From NCBI GenBank assembly GCA_018669475.1, contig JABHCC010000197.1, positions 1 through 64,000 on the forward strand: a DNA stretch of 64,000 bases, in the 5' to 3' direction. Source of the DNA: Bacteroidota bacterium. GTDB lineage: Bacteria > Bacteroidota > Bacteroidia > Bacteroidales > UBA12481. Below, in pieces: positions 42,341 through 51,073 of this stretch (its first letter is position 1; each line of letters opens with the position of its first letter). The notes beneath the pieces were generated by a model. The model ran no database searches. It was not told the DNA's origin and saw nothing but the letters and a program-made list of their open reading frames with translations. The translations under genes were made by a program, and so were the position numbers.

Positions 42341-45300
42341 AGGCAGTAATTAACCGGAAGACTCTCATAGGAATGGCCTTTATCGGGCTCACCCTGCTTG
42401 GCGTGGTGTCCTATCAGAATTTATCCGTAGAGTTATTCCCCAACGCTGTTGCTCCTCAATTAATCGTTCAGATTACCTCTCAGCTTGAGGTTGATCCCTC
42501 CTATATGGAAAGACAGGCAGTGATTCCTGTGGAGGGAGCTATTGGTACGCTTGACGGGATTGAGGAAATGAGCTCTAATGCATCGAGAAGAAGGGGAATA
42601 GTATATATATCCTATCAGCAAGATGTGGATATTAAATATGCAGAACTGAAACTGCAGGAAAAAATGAATGAAATCAGGGATGATCTTCCCGATCAATTCA
42701 TGCTTACTGTTGTGAAGGTTGACCTTGAACAAATGGCTAATCAGGTAATGGGCCTGGAGGTCAGGGGAACCGGCGGTATTAACCGGGTTCGGAATATTGC
42801 CGATGAGGAAATCGTAGAAAAACTGGAAAACATAGATGGTATTGCAGGAGTGGAGGTATATGGAGGACAGGAGAAATCATTAGAGATTACCTTGGATGAA
42901 GATGCCTGTGAAGCTTACGGTATAACACCATTCCAGGTTCGAAATGCTATCAATCAGAATGGGCGATTAAAAACTTTAGCAGGTTCAGTTCTCGACGGTC
43001 AGAAAAAATTGTTCGTCCAGATCACTGCGGAGTATGTCAAACTATCTGACATTGAAACTCTGGTTGTATCCGAGAATGGTCCGATTCTGCTGCACGATGT
43101 GGGTGAGGTGTATTTTGGTGTAAAAGAAGAAACCAGTTTCTCCAGAGTCAATGGACAGGAAGCTATTACTGTTAGTCTTATCAGTGATTCTCAGGCTAAC
43201 CTGATCGATCTCTCACATGATGTTGCAAAAGTGGTCGAACAGCTCAACAGCGAATTAGCTGTCCTGGGGATTGAAGTTGTGGTTAAGGAGAATATGGCTG
43301 AGCTGATGGAGAAAAACATTAACCAGATCATCAATCTGGCTCTTACCGGAGGACTACTGGCCATTCTGATTCTGTGGATATTTCTCAGAAATGTAAGACT
43401 GGTCTTTGCTATTGCTCTGGCTATTCCCATATCTGTTTACACTGCATTTAACTTCTTCTACGCAGCCGATATTTCAATCAACAGTTTGACCCTGGTGGGT
43501 ATGGCTCTTGCCATCGGAATGTTATTGGATAATTCGGTAGTGGTACTGGAAAATATATATAGGCATGCATCCTTAGGGAAAAAGCCAGCTGAAGCTGTTT
43601 TACAGGGAACCAGAGAAGTTTGGCGATCCATTGTAGCAGCCACCCTCACAACTATAACAGTTTTCTTGCCTTTCATATTCTCAGATAATTTTCTTATTCG
43701 AATAATGGGGAACCATATTGGGGTGTCGATTATTTCAACTCTGGTGGTTTCTCTCTTCGTAGCTCTGCTTTTTATTCCCATGTTAACGCATGGATTCATG
43801 TCAAGAAGAAGAGAGAAGAAGCAGGTGGTTTATGAAAAGGTGTCACTTCATAATAGATTGATACAGATCTATGTAGTTGTTCTGAAGGCCAGCATGAGAA
43901 AGCCAGCTCTAACAGTTATTGGTGCCCTGGTTGTTTTCTTCCTGACGATCTTTATTGCCCTTGCTATTTCTACTAATACACTTCAGGAAGCTGAAACAGA
44001 TGAAATCAGGTTGAGTGTTACAATGCCTGGAGGTTCAACTCTTGAGACAACTGACCTGGCTGTTAGAACAATTGAGGAGCGTCTGATGGATGTACTCGAA
44101 AGAGAAGATCTGACTGCTGAAGTGAGAGAAGGAGAAGCCACGCTGACGATGAAGTTGCTTGAGGATTATCAGGATATTGATGGAAGATCTTTACCTGGGA
44201 TAAAAGAAGATATGCAGCTACGTCTTGACAATATAAGGTCAGCAGAAATTGATTTCCAGGAATTTTCAGCTTCATCAGGTTTTTCTGGTGGAGGTGGAGG
44301 TGGTCCAGGTGGAGGTGGTGGAGGCAATGCTGGTGGAGGATTTGAATCCTTTTTGGGAATCGGATCACAGCAGGAAATGGTTATTATCAAAGGGCAGGAT
44401 TTTGATATGATGAGAAATGTTGCCGAAGATCTTGAATACTTTCTTGATGAACTCGACAATATCTCAAGTGTAAATCTGAGTATTGCGGATAACCGGCCTG
44501 AGGTTCACCTTCGTTTTAATACCCGGGAAATGGGTGAAAGGAATGTGCCACTGACCAATGTAACATCTGAATTAAGCTCTTTTCCTTCTGAAATCAACTC
44601 CGGAGCAGTTTTCAAAGATGGGACAGAGGAATATGATATTATTATCAAGATGGAAGTTCCTGAAGATGATGAAGAGCGCACCATGGATGAGCTTAAAGAG
44701 CTCAAAGTGCCTTCATCTGGTCAACAGGCAACATACGATCTGCAAGAATTAGGTGATGTATATTTCTCACGTGGTCTTTCAGATATTGACCGTGTAAATA
44801 GAGAGAAACAGATAGAAGTAACTTATCGATTTGAAAATGAGGTTAATGATTCAAAGGCACTGCTGGATGCAGCCAGAATTGAGATTGATGAATTGGTTGC
44901 CAGTTTAAGTATACCATCTGGTGTGGCGGTAGAAGTTCAACATGAGGAAAATGATTTCAAAGAATTCTATTTCCTTATTGCTGCAGCTTTTATCTTAATA
45001 TTTATGATTCTGGCGTCGGTATTTGAATCATTTGTAACACCGGTGGTTCTTATGTTCACAATACCACTAGCAGGTATTGGCTCCTTCCTGGCTTTGATTT
45101 TTACTGGTAATTCTTTGTTGAACGCTAATACGCTTACAGGCTTTCTTATACTGCTTGGTGTGGTGGTTAATAATGGTATTATTCTGATCGATTATACGAA
45201 TATCCTGCGAAAAAGAGGATACCGCAGATCACGCGCATTGTTAACGGCCGGACTGGCCCGTATCAGACCAATCATGATAACTGCTGTTACTACAATAGTT

Positions 45301-47058
45301 GCTATGCTTCCTCTTGGAATGGGGAAATCTGAATATGTAAGTCTGATTGGAGCTCCTTTTGCTATTACAGTAATTGGAGGATTAAGTGTAAGTACAATTT
45401 TGACTCTTGTTTTTGTTCCAACTCTTTATTCCGGACTTGAGAATTCTCTTGAGTGGATTCGGAACCAAAGATGGTTGACAAAGATATTTATGGCGGTGTC
45501 AGTAATCGGATTAGGACTTGTTATCTACTTTAATGTGGATGCTTTTCTGTGGAAACTCGTTTTGTTCATGCTTGTAGTTGTGGGTATTCCTGCTTCCACA
45601 TGGTTTGTTATGAATAGTCTGCGAAAGGCAAGCTCAAAAGCCATTCCTGATGAAACGGATATTGTTATTCGCATTCAGAATCTGGTTAAAATTTATGACC
45701 GTGATACTAAATTCTCCCGTGAATGGAAATCCGGATTGGAAATAAGAAAACGCTTAGGCCTGACTCGTACATATGAATCAGTCAAAGATCTGGCAATTCT
45801 GATTTGGCAATTACCCTTAATTGGATTCCTGATCTTTTTCGTGTACTTCTATCTTGATTCAAAGATGTGGTTGTTTTTCCTCAGCCTCTTTGTCTATGGC
45901 ACCTTATTAGCTGTATGGCAGCCGATTGGATCCTGGATTGGGAAATCCGGCGGGAGAAAATTGAAGCTCGCAACTTTATTCAGAAGACTTATTCTGTGGG
46001 GATTTCCGGTGTTCTCTGTAATTCTTTTCCACAAGAGATGGGATAACCTGGCCTTGGAGATTCTGATAGCTGTGGTATGGTTATTTGGCCTGATCGTGTA
46101 TTCGACAGCTAAAATTCTAAAAGAGAAGCAAGTTGTGGTCAGTAGGATAAAAGGTCGGTTCGGACTTCTGAGACGTGGTTTTTTCAGAATGGTTCAGTCT
46201 ATTCCACTTATTGGCAAGCAAAAAAAGCCTTTCAAAGCACTGGCTGCTGTTTCAATGGAGATTAGCTCAGGTATGTTTGGTCTGTTAGGACCAAACGGTG
46301 CTGGTAAGACCACTATGATGAGGATAATCTGTGGTATTCTGGAGCAGAGTTATGGGAAGATTTGGATCAGTGGAGTGGATACTCAGGAGAAACGTGAAGA
46401 GTTACAAGGTTTGATTGGATATCTGCCTCAGGAGTTTGGCATGTATGAGAATATGACGGCCGGTGAGTACCTTCATTATCAGGGTATTCTGAAAGGCTTG
46501 ACCGATCCTAAACTTCGTTCAGAGCGTGTAGAATACACATTGAAGGCAGTTCATATGATAGAGAAAAAGGATCACAAAATCGGTTCTTTCTCCGGAGGTA
46601 TGAAACAGCGTATCGGTATAGCCCAGATTTTACTACATCTTCCCAGAATTCTGGTTGTGGATGAACCAACTGCCGGATTAGATCCAAGAGAAAGAATCAG
46701 GTTCAGAAATTTGTTGGTTCAACTCTCACGTGATCGGGTAGTAATATTTTCTACTCATATCATTGAAGATATATCCAGCTCATGTAACCAGGTGGCTGTT
46801 CTCAACAAAGGGGAATTGAAATACCTTGGTGTCCCTCTGGAAATGGCAAAACTGGCTAAAGGCAATGTGTGGCAAGTGGAGGTGAGTGTGAGCGAATTTG
46901 ATAAACTTTCTGAAGAGTATAAAGTGGTTCATCATATGCGTGACGGACAAAAGATCCGTGCACGCCTGTTGGCTGCTGAAAAGCCAATGGAGGATGCTAT
47001 TGAAGTAACTCCATTGCTTGAAGATGCTTATTTATGGATGTTAGGTAAAAAATTGTAA
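42337..47058 (+). CDS. RND pump fused to an ABC ATPase
   Basis: A 1573-residue fusion. Residues 1 to about 1040 are an RND pump: helix 4 LAIGMLLDNSVVVLENIY, helix 10 GVVVNNGIILIDYTN, with a glycine-rich insert at 651-671 in the second periplasmic loop. Then come two helices (about 1046-1090), a lone strand IRIQNLVKIYDRD (1109-1121) typical of the start of ABC domains, a further membrane insert (about 1150-1245) and a complete ABC ATPase: FKALAAVSMEISSGMFGLL, Walker A GPNGAGKTT (1318-1326), signature FSGGMKQR (about 1418), Walker B ILVVDEPTAGLDP and STHIIEDISS. The C-terminal accessory domain matches that of the operon's first ATPase. The reading frame is continuous, so this is not a frameshift artefact. 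Confidence 0.93.
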   Translation: MKAVINRKTLIGMAFIGLTLLGVVSYQNLSVELFPNAVAPQLIVQITSQLEVDPSYMERQAVIPVEGAIGTLDGIEEMSSNASRRRGIVYISYQQDVDIKYAELKLQEKMNEIRDDLPDQFMLTVVKVDLEQMANQVMGLEVRGTGGINRVRNIADEEIVEKLENIDGIAGVEVYGGQEKSLEITLDEDACEAYGITPFQVRNAINQNGRLKTLAGSVLDGQKKLFVQITAEYVKLSDIETLVVSENGPILLHDVGEVYFGVKEETSFSRVNGQEAITVSLISDSQANLIDLSHDVAKVVEQLNSELAVLGIEVVVKENMAELMEKNINQIINLALTGGLLAILILWIFLRNVRLVFAIALAIPISVYTAFNFFYAADISINSLTLVGMALAIGMLLDNSVVVLENIYRHASLGKKPAEAVLQGTREVWRSIVAATLTTITVFLPFIFSDNFLIRIMGNHIGVSIISTLVVSLFVALLFIPMLTHGFMSRRREKKQVVYEKVSLHNRLIQIYVVVLKASMRKPALTVIGALVVFFLTIFIALAISTNTLQEAETDEIRLSVTMPGGSTLETTDLAVRTIEERLMDVLEREDLTAEVREGEATLTMKLLEDYQDIDGRSLPGIKEDMQLRLDNIRSAEIDFQEFSASSGFSGGGGGGPGGGGGGNAGGGFESFLGIGSQQEMVIIKGQDFDMMRNVAEDLEYFLDELDNISSVNLSIADNRPEVHLRFNTREMGERNVPLTNVTSELSSFPSEINSGAVFKDGTEEYDIIIKMEVPEDDEERTMDELKELKVPSSGQQATYDLQELGDVYFSRGLSDIDRVNREKQIEVTYRFENEVNDSKALLDAARIEIDELVASLSIPSGVAVEVQHEENDFKEFYFLIAAAFILIFMILASVFESFVTPVVLMFTIPLAGIGSFLALIFTGNSLLNANTLTGFLILLGVVVNNGIILIDYTNILRKRGYRRSRALLTAGLARIRPIMITAVTTIVAMLPLGMGKSEYVSLIGAPFAITVIGGLSVSTILTLVFVPTLYSGLENSLEWIRNQRWLTKIFMAVSVIGLGLVIYFNVDAFLWKLVLFMLVVVGIPASTWFVMNSLRKASSKAIPDETDIVIRIQNLVKIYDRDTKFSREWKSGLEIRKRLGLTRTYESVKDLAILIWQLPLIGFLIFFVYFYLDSKMWLFFLSLFVYGTLLAVWQPIGSWIGKSGGRKLKLATLFRRLILWGFPVFSVILFHKRWDNLALEILIAVVWLFGLIVYSTAKILKEKQVVVSRIKGRFGLLRRGFFRMVQSIPLIGKQKKPFKALAAVSMEISSGMFGLLGPNGAGKTTMMRIICGILEQSYGKIWISGVDTQEKREELQGLIGYLPQEFGMYENMTAGEYLHYQGILKGLTDPKLRSERVEYTLKAVHMIEKKDHKIGSFSGGMKQRIGIAQILLHLPRILVVDEPTAGLDPRERIRFRNLLVQLSRDRVVIFSTHIIEDISSSCNQVAVLNKGELKYLGVPLEMAKLAKGNVWQVEVSVSEFDKLSEEYKVVHHMRDGQKIRARLLAAEKPMEDAIEVTPLLEDAYLWMLGKKL

Positions 47059-47065
47059 TCTATTT

Positions 47066-47782
47066 ATGGCAACAAATAAAGTACATATAATAGCAGATTG
47101 GTTCTGGCGGATGATTCGCTACAACCTCAAGATCATTTTTGCCAATAAATTTATATGGTTTCTATTGGCGGCACTGGGTTTTTTCATCATGGTTACCCTG
47201 ATTACCCTGTATAATGGTACCATGATAACACCTGGAACAGTGTATAATCTTTTATTATACCCTGGCCTCTTGCTAATTTTCTACCCAACTGTTTTTGGTA
47301 TTCAGAATGATGAAGATAGCCGGATTCTCGAAATTATTTTCGGGATTCCGGATTACCGCTACAAAGTTTGGCTGGTCAGACTGGTGATGATACTTATACT
47401 AATCTTTGGAGTACTTTTTCTTTTATCATGGTTCTGCTCCTGGACTTTGGTGAGTTTCACGCCCATTTACATGGCTTTTCACCTCATTTTTCCAATTTTT
47501 CTGATGGGAACTCTAGCCTTTCTCCTGTCAACAGTGGTAAGGAATGGTATCGGGACAGCCGTAATTATGGTTATTATTGGTATCATCTTCAGTTCTTTAG
47601 CTGAAACTATTGAAAGGAGCAAGTGGAATATTTTTCTCAATCCATTCAAAATGCCTGAACAACTTAGTGAAGCTGCTTGGCTTAGTACGGTTCAGGATAG
47701 CCGGATCATAATTATGGTAGGAATTATTCTAACAATACTAGGTGGCCTAATGAGCATGCAAAGAAGAGAAAAATTCATGTAG
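47066..47782 (+). CDS. ABC-2 type permease
   Basis: A 238-residue permease with six helices (about 26-46, 63-81, 103-128, 133-153, 158-180 and 211-231). Typical ABC-2 features are the early NLKIIFANKFIWFLL, the loop QNDEDSRILEIIFGIPDYRYKVWLVR and the long YMAFHLIFPIFLMGTLAFLLSTVVRNG. It has no ATPase of its own and follows the RND-ABC fusion gene by 7 bp, so its natural partner is the fused ATPase domain. It is the last gene of the operon; the heptamer repeat tract follows. Confidence 0.88.
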   Translation: MATNKVHIIADWFWRMIRYNLKIIFANKFIWFLLAALGFFIMVTLITLYNGTMITPGTVYNLLLYPGLLLIFYPTVFGIQNDEDSRILEIIFGIPDYRYKVWLVRLVMILILIFGVLFLLSWFCSWTLVSFTPIYMAFHLIFPIFLMGTLAFLLSTVVRNGIGTAVIMVIIGIIFSSLAETIERSKWNIFLNPFKMPEQLSEAAWLSTVQDSRIIIMVGIILTILGGLMSMQRREKFM

Positions 47783-47790
47783 ATATTCTT

Positions 47791-47916
47791 AAGACCAAAG
47801 ACCAATGACCAAAGACCGAAGACTTAAATTTGGATGAAGGACAAAGGTTTAAGACTTAAGGCTTTAATCCTATGCCCTTAGTCTTAAGCCTTATGCCCTA
47901 AGCCCTAAGCCCTTAT
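47791..47916. repeat. Heptamer repeat tract with stem-loop
   Basis: The gap holds 7-base units on one register: AAGACCA-type units (47791-47825, five units), AAGGTTT, AAGACTT and AAGGCTT (47844-47864), and CCCTAAG-type units (47875-47916, six units). The central part can fold: 47844-47861 pairs with 47876-47892 in a stem of about 17 bp with one G-T pair and one bulge. It lies between the end of the export operon and the convergent M64 peptidase gene, whose last bases overlap the tract. It may help terminate transcription, though no T-run follows. Confidence 0.7.
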
Positions 47917-49199
47917 TTAGTGTAGTAGGCGATCATGTCTAGAATTGTTTGTCGGCACACGGGACAAAAAGGATCATCTAACCAGTTCATCTTGCATTTT
48001 TGCATAGGACTGTAGATGCCTTTTCCCGTATATAAACCACCTTCAAATGCTCCGAGAACTCCGTTAAATTTTGATGTACGTGGAGTTGGAATCGGAGTGT
48101 TTGATTTGATAAGCTTCTTCCATTTCTTGCTGAAGTCAACAAGAGTTGTAACATTTGGCTGAATGGGCTCATATTTCATGTCAACATAATCATTGTACGA
48201 TACGTCGCTGGTGTAATATTCATCAGCCAGCCATGTCAGGTTGTGTCCGAATTCATGTAACCATACACCGATTGATTTCTCGTTAAATGCTGAGAAAGTG
48301 CCATAATAATTATAAACACCACCACCACCATATTTCTCTGTATTTACAAGAATAATAATCAGATCATATGGTGTATTAGCTGCAATATCACGCACTGATT
48401 TTATGTCAGTAGTCATCAGATATCTTTCAGAATTAAAAGTGTAAAAGTTGGTGTTCAGAATAGTCTCTTTCCAGATATCCTGCCCGGGAATATCAGTTCC
48501 TGATTCTTTACTGGGAGCCTCAACTACCCAGATATTAAAATCATCTTCATGAGCGTCAAATGGATCGGTTTCAAACAGGGCATTCGAAAATTCTTTAGCA
48601 GCATCTCTGAAAAGACCCATTTCATCTTTAGTGAAGCCATCCGGGAGGAAAACAACATCTATTTTTTGAGCAGGATCACCTGAATCATGAACCATATAGG
48701 AATTGTATTTTGGACCTGATTGTTTCTTTATAAAATGATCATTCGGATTAATCAGGTATTCAAATACTTTGTTCAGCTTTGTGCTGCGATCACGACTGTA
48801 TAATTCTAACCTGACTTTTTTCTTTGGAAAAGGGATCAGAACAGTTTCATAGAAACATCTGCTGGTTTCATTGGCTTCTGAAGTAGATTGCCATTCACTG
48901 TACAAACCGGCATACCCTCGTGAGTATATTAATTCATTGGATTTTATATCATATACTTCAACCCGGTATTCACCCCATGCAAATGGATCAATAAGATTTT
49001 TCCTTGGCCCAGACCATTTATCCTCTTTTACCATCTGATTAAAAAAGACTTCTTCGGATGATGCCGTTCCGCAACGATTGTAGTCGAAACGTAAAGTCTT
49101 ATTGGTGAAATAATCATTATATTGTACCTGAGCCTTGCTGCTCGAAACAGGCATGAATAATAATATTGAAATCAGGAGTACAGAAAATAAGTTTTTCAT
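47913..49199 (-). CDS. M64-family (IgA peptidase-like) secreted metallopeptidase
   Basis: A 428-residue exported protein with a signal peptide (to about residue 23, SSSKAQ). Residues about 25-165 form an N-terminal beta domain like M64N, followed by the M64 catalytic domain: KIDVVFLPDGFTKDEMGLFRDAAKE, then the zinc site HEFGHNLTWLADEYY (His315, Glu316, His319). The C-terminal CKMNWLDDPFCPVCRQTI is typical of the family. Members were named from a Clostridium ramosum IgA protease, but the Bacteroidota substrates are not known. No T9SS domain is present, so it is probably periplasmic. The gene stands alone and is divergent from the MscS gene. Confidence 0.88.
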   Translation of the reverse strand: MKNLFSVLLISILLFMPVSSSKAQVQYNDYFTNKTLRFDYNRCGTASSEEVFFNQMVKEDKWSGPRKNLIDPFAWGEYRVEVYDIKSNELIYSRGYAGLYSEWQSTSEANETSRCFYETVLIPFPKKKVRLELYSRDRSTKLNKVFEYLINPNDHFIKKQSGPKYNSYMVHDSGDPAQKIDVVFLPDGFTKDEMGLFRDAAKEFSNALFETDPFDAHEDDFNIWVVEAPSKESGTDIPGQDIWKETILNTNFYTFNSERYLMTTDIKSVRDIAANTPYDLIIILVNTEKYGGGGVYNYYGTFSAFNEKSIGVWLHEFGHNLTWLADEYYTSDVSYNDYVDMKYEPIQPNVTTLVDFSKKWKKLIKSNTPIPTPRTSKFNGVLGAFEGGLYTGKGIYSPMQKCKMNWLDDPFCPVCRQTILDMIAYYTK

Positions 49200-49240
49200 G
49201 ACGGAGGAGTTTATTTATAGTATTGCTTAAAATTACATTG

Positions 49241-49248
49241 TATTTTTG
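49241..49248 (+). promoter_or_regulatory. -7 element before the MscS gene
   Basis: TATTTTTG matches TAnnTTTG exactly. The predicted start point (about 49254) leaves a leader of about 29 bases to the ATG at 49283. The nearest TTG (49223-49225) is 15 bp upstream, closer than the usual 19-21. Confidence 0.45.
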
Positions 49249-49282
49249 TGTTTACCCGATAATTAAACAGTTTCTTAATACT

Positions 49283-50560
49283 ATGGAACAAGAAAAAAAT
49301 CTATTAGAAAGACTTAGTGATGGTCTTAAAGGCATGTTCATCAATGATTGGGGGATGTCTGAAGATTTGGCACGCTGGATTCATATGCTGGTGTTTGCAG
49401 TAGCTATTATCTTAATAGCCTGGGTGGTAGACCGATTAACTAAACAGGTTATTATTGCTCTGATTAGTCGAATTGTAAAGAAAACAAAAACACAGTACGA
49501 CGATATTATTCTGGAAAAAGGAGTTTTTAACCGACTGGCACATATTTCTCCTGCACTGGTTGTTTATTACATGCTTCCGACAATACTTGCGGATTTTGAG
49601 ATCGGAGTTGGATTTTTACAGAGTCTTACTGTAATGTACATGATTATTGTGGGTGTTTTTGTGATAATCTCATTTCTAAATGCTGTAAATGGTATTTATA
49701 ACAAGCGGGAATATGCAAGTAGTATTCCTATCAAAGGCTATATTCAGGTAGTACAAGTGCTTCTGGTAATAATTGGTGCTGTATGGGCATTAAGTGCCAT
49801 TTTTGACTTTGATCCAAAAGGATTTTTTGCCGGACTGGGAGCTTTCGCAGCAGTATTGATGCTGATTTTTAAGGACACTATTCTTGGAATTGTTGCCTCT
49901 GTGCAGCTTACAGCGAATAAAATGATGAGTATTGGAGATTGGATAAGTATGCCGTCTCGCAATGCTGATGGAACTGTGATTGACATTTCTGTAAATACAG
50001 TTAAAGTCCAGAATTGGGATAAAACAATTGCAACAATCCCTACTTATGCTTTAGTATCTGAATCATTTCACAACTGGAGGGGAATGGAAGAATCGGGTGG
50101 TCGCAGAATTAAGCGATCAATCAATATCGATATGGCCAGTGTGAAGTTTTGTACTCCGGAAATGCTCGACAAATATGGCAAGATACAGCTGATTACAAAT
50201 TACATCAATTCTCGTTCAAAAGAAGTGAAAGAGTATAATACAGATAATGAGGTTGATGAAAGTGTCGTGGTGAATGGTCGCCGGATGACCAATATAGGAA
50301 CCTTCAGAAAATATCTTGAAGCCTATTTAATGAATCATCCAAAGGTACATGAAAGTATGACCTTTCTGGTTAGGCAGTTACAGCCGAACGAGCGGGGGAT
50401 CCCAATTGAAATATATGTTTTTAGTACTGTCCAGGCATGGGCGAGTTATGAATCTATACAGGCCGATATCTTTGACCATATACTGGCAATTATGCCCGAG
50501 TTTGAATTACGGGTATTTCAGAATCCTACAGGAGATGATCTGAAAAAACTAGTAAACTGA
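49283..50560 (+). CDS. Mechanosensitive ion channel, MscS/YbdG type
   Basis: A 425-residue channel of the MscS superfamily with four to five N-terminal helices (from about 26, 75, 100, 135 and 170) and the pore-lining helix GFFAGLGAFAAVLMLIFKDTILGIVASVQLTANKM, followed by the beta domain MSIGDWISMPSRNADGTVIDI. The length and the extended C-terminal cytoplasmic domain (including NIDMASVKFC and QPNERGIPIEIYVF) resemble E. coli YbdG (MscM), a low-conductance osmotic safety valve. The 20-codon longer form (49223) would precede the promoter, so the ATG at 49283 is chosen. Confidence 0.9.
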   Translation: MEQEKNLLERLSDGLKGMFINDWGMSEDLARWIHMLVFAVAIILIAWVVDRLTKQVIIALISRIVKKTKTQYDDIILEKGVFNRLAHISPALVVYYMLPTILADFEIGVGFLQSLTVMYMIIVGVFVIISFLNAVNGIYNKREYASSIPIKGYIQVVQVLLVIIGAVWALSAIFDFDPKGFFAGLGAFAAVLMLIFKDTILGIVASVQLTANKMMSIGDWISMPSRNADGTVIDISVNTVKVQNWDKTIATIPTYALVSESFHNWRGMEESGGRRIKRSINIDMASVKFCTPEMLDKYGKIQLITNYINSRSKEVKEYNTDNEVDESVVVNGRRMTNIGTFRKYLEAYLMNHPKVHESMTFLVRQLQPNERGIPIEIYVFSTVQAWASYESIQADIFDHILAIMPEFELRVFQNPTGDDLKKLVN

Positions 50561-50608
50561 TAATTTAATTTGCATACTCATTATCCAAAGTTCATTACTT
50601 TTTAAAAT

Positions 50609-51073
50609 ATGCCCCAAGAAATTGAACGGAAATATCTGGTTGCCGGCGACGAATGGAGAAAGAATTTGTCAGAAGCTGATTCTTCTTTTATTCAACAAGC
50701 CTACTTGAGTGTTGATCCTGATCGTGTGGTAAGGATCAGGATCAGGGATAATATGGCATTTCTTACAATTAAGAGTCGTACAATCAGGTATACTCGTAGT
50801 GAATTTGAGTATCCGATACCTCATCAGGATGCTATCGAGATGCTAAAGCTATGTAAATCTGCGGTTTTGATTAAGAGACGTTATGAGATACATTTCAAGG
50901 GGATGCTTTGGGAAGTAGATGAGTTTCTGGGGAAGAATAAAGGCTTGATATTAGCTGAGATTGAATTGGATCATGAAGATCAGGATTTTGTTAATCCTGA
51001 TTGGCTTGGTGAGGAGGTAACTCATGATTCTGATTATACTAATCTACAATTATCGATGAATGAAGAGGATTAA
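50609..51073 (+). CDS. CYTH domain protein
   Basis: A 154-residue single-domain CYTH protein (class IV adenylate cyclase and triphosphatase fold). The N-terminal EIERKYLV motif (ExExK) that binds metal and triphosphate is intact, followed by RVVRIRIRDNMAFLTIKSR, RSEFEYPIP, VLIKRRYEI, WEVDEFLGKNKGLILAEIELD. Stand-alone CYTH proteins in bacteria mostly hydrolyse tripolyphosphate or nucleoside triphosphates rather than make cAMP. The substrate is unknown here. The stop lies 14 bp inside the next gene, whose start it overlaps, so translation is probably coupled. Confidence 0.93.
   Translation: MPQEIERKYLVAGDEWRKNLSEADSSFIQQAYLSVDPDRVVRIRIRDNMAFLTIKSRTIRYTRSEFEYPIPHQDAIEMLKLCKSAVLIKRRYEIHFKGMLWEVDEFLGKNKGLILAEIELDHEDQDFVNPDWLGEEVTHDSDYTNLQLSMNEED

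Noticed and set aside
44063-44705. Minus-strand frames opposite the RND-ABC gene (proline- and serine-rich)
   Set aside because: They are the complement of the GGT/GGA-rich insert and flanking acidic codons, a well-known shadow effect.
39236-47058. RND-ABC gene as a misassembled or frameshifted pair
   Set aside because: The reading frame is open from RND start to ABC end, the linker is plausibly folded protein with membrane segments, and the downstream permease needs an ATPase partner.
2110-48000. Search for tRNA, rRNA, IS ends, integrase genes and CRISPR repeats
   Set aside because: No such gene, terminal inverted repeat, or spaced repeat array was seen; the two repeat tracts are simple tandem repeats without spacers.
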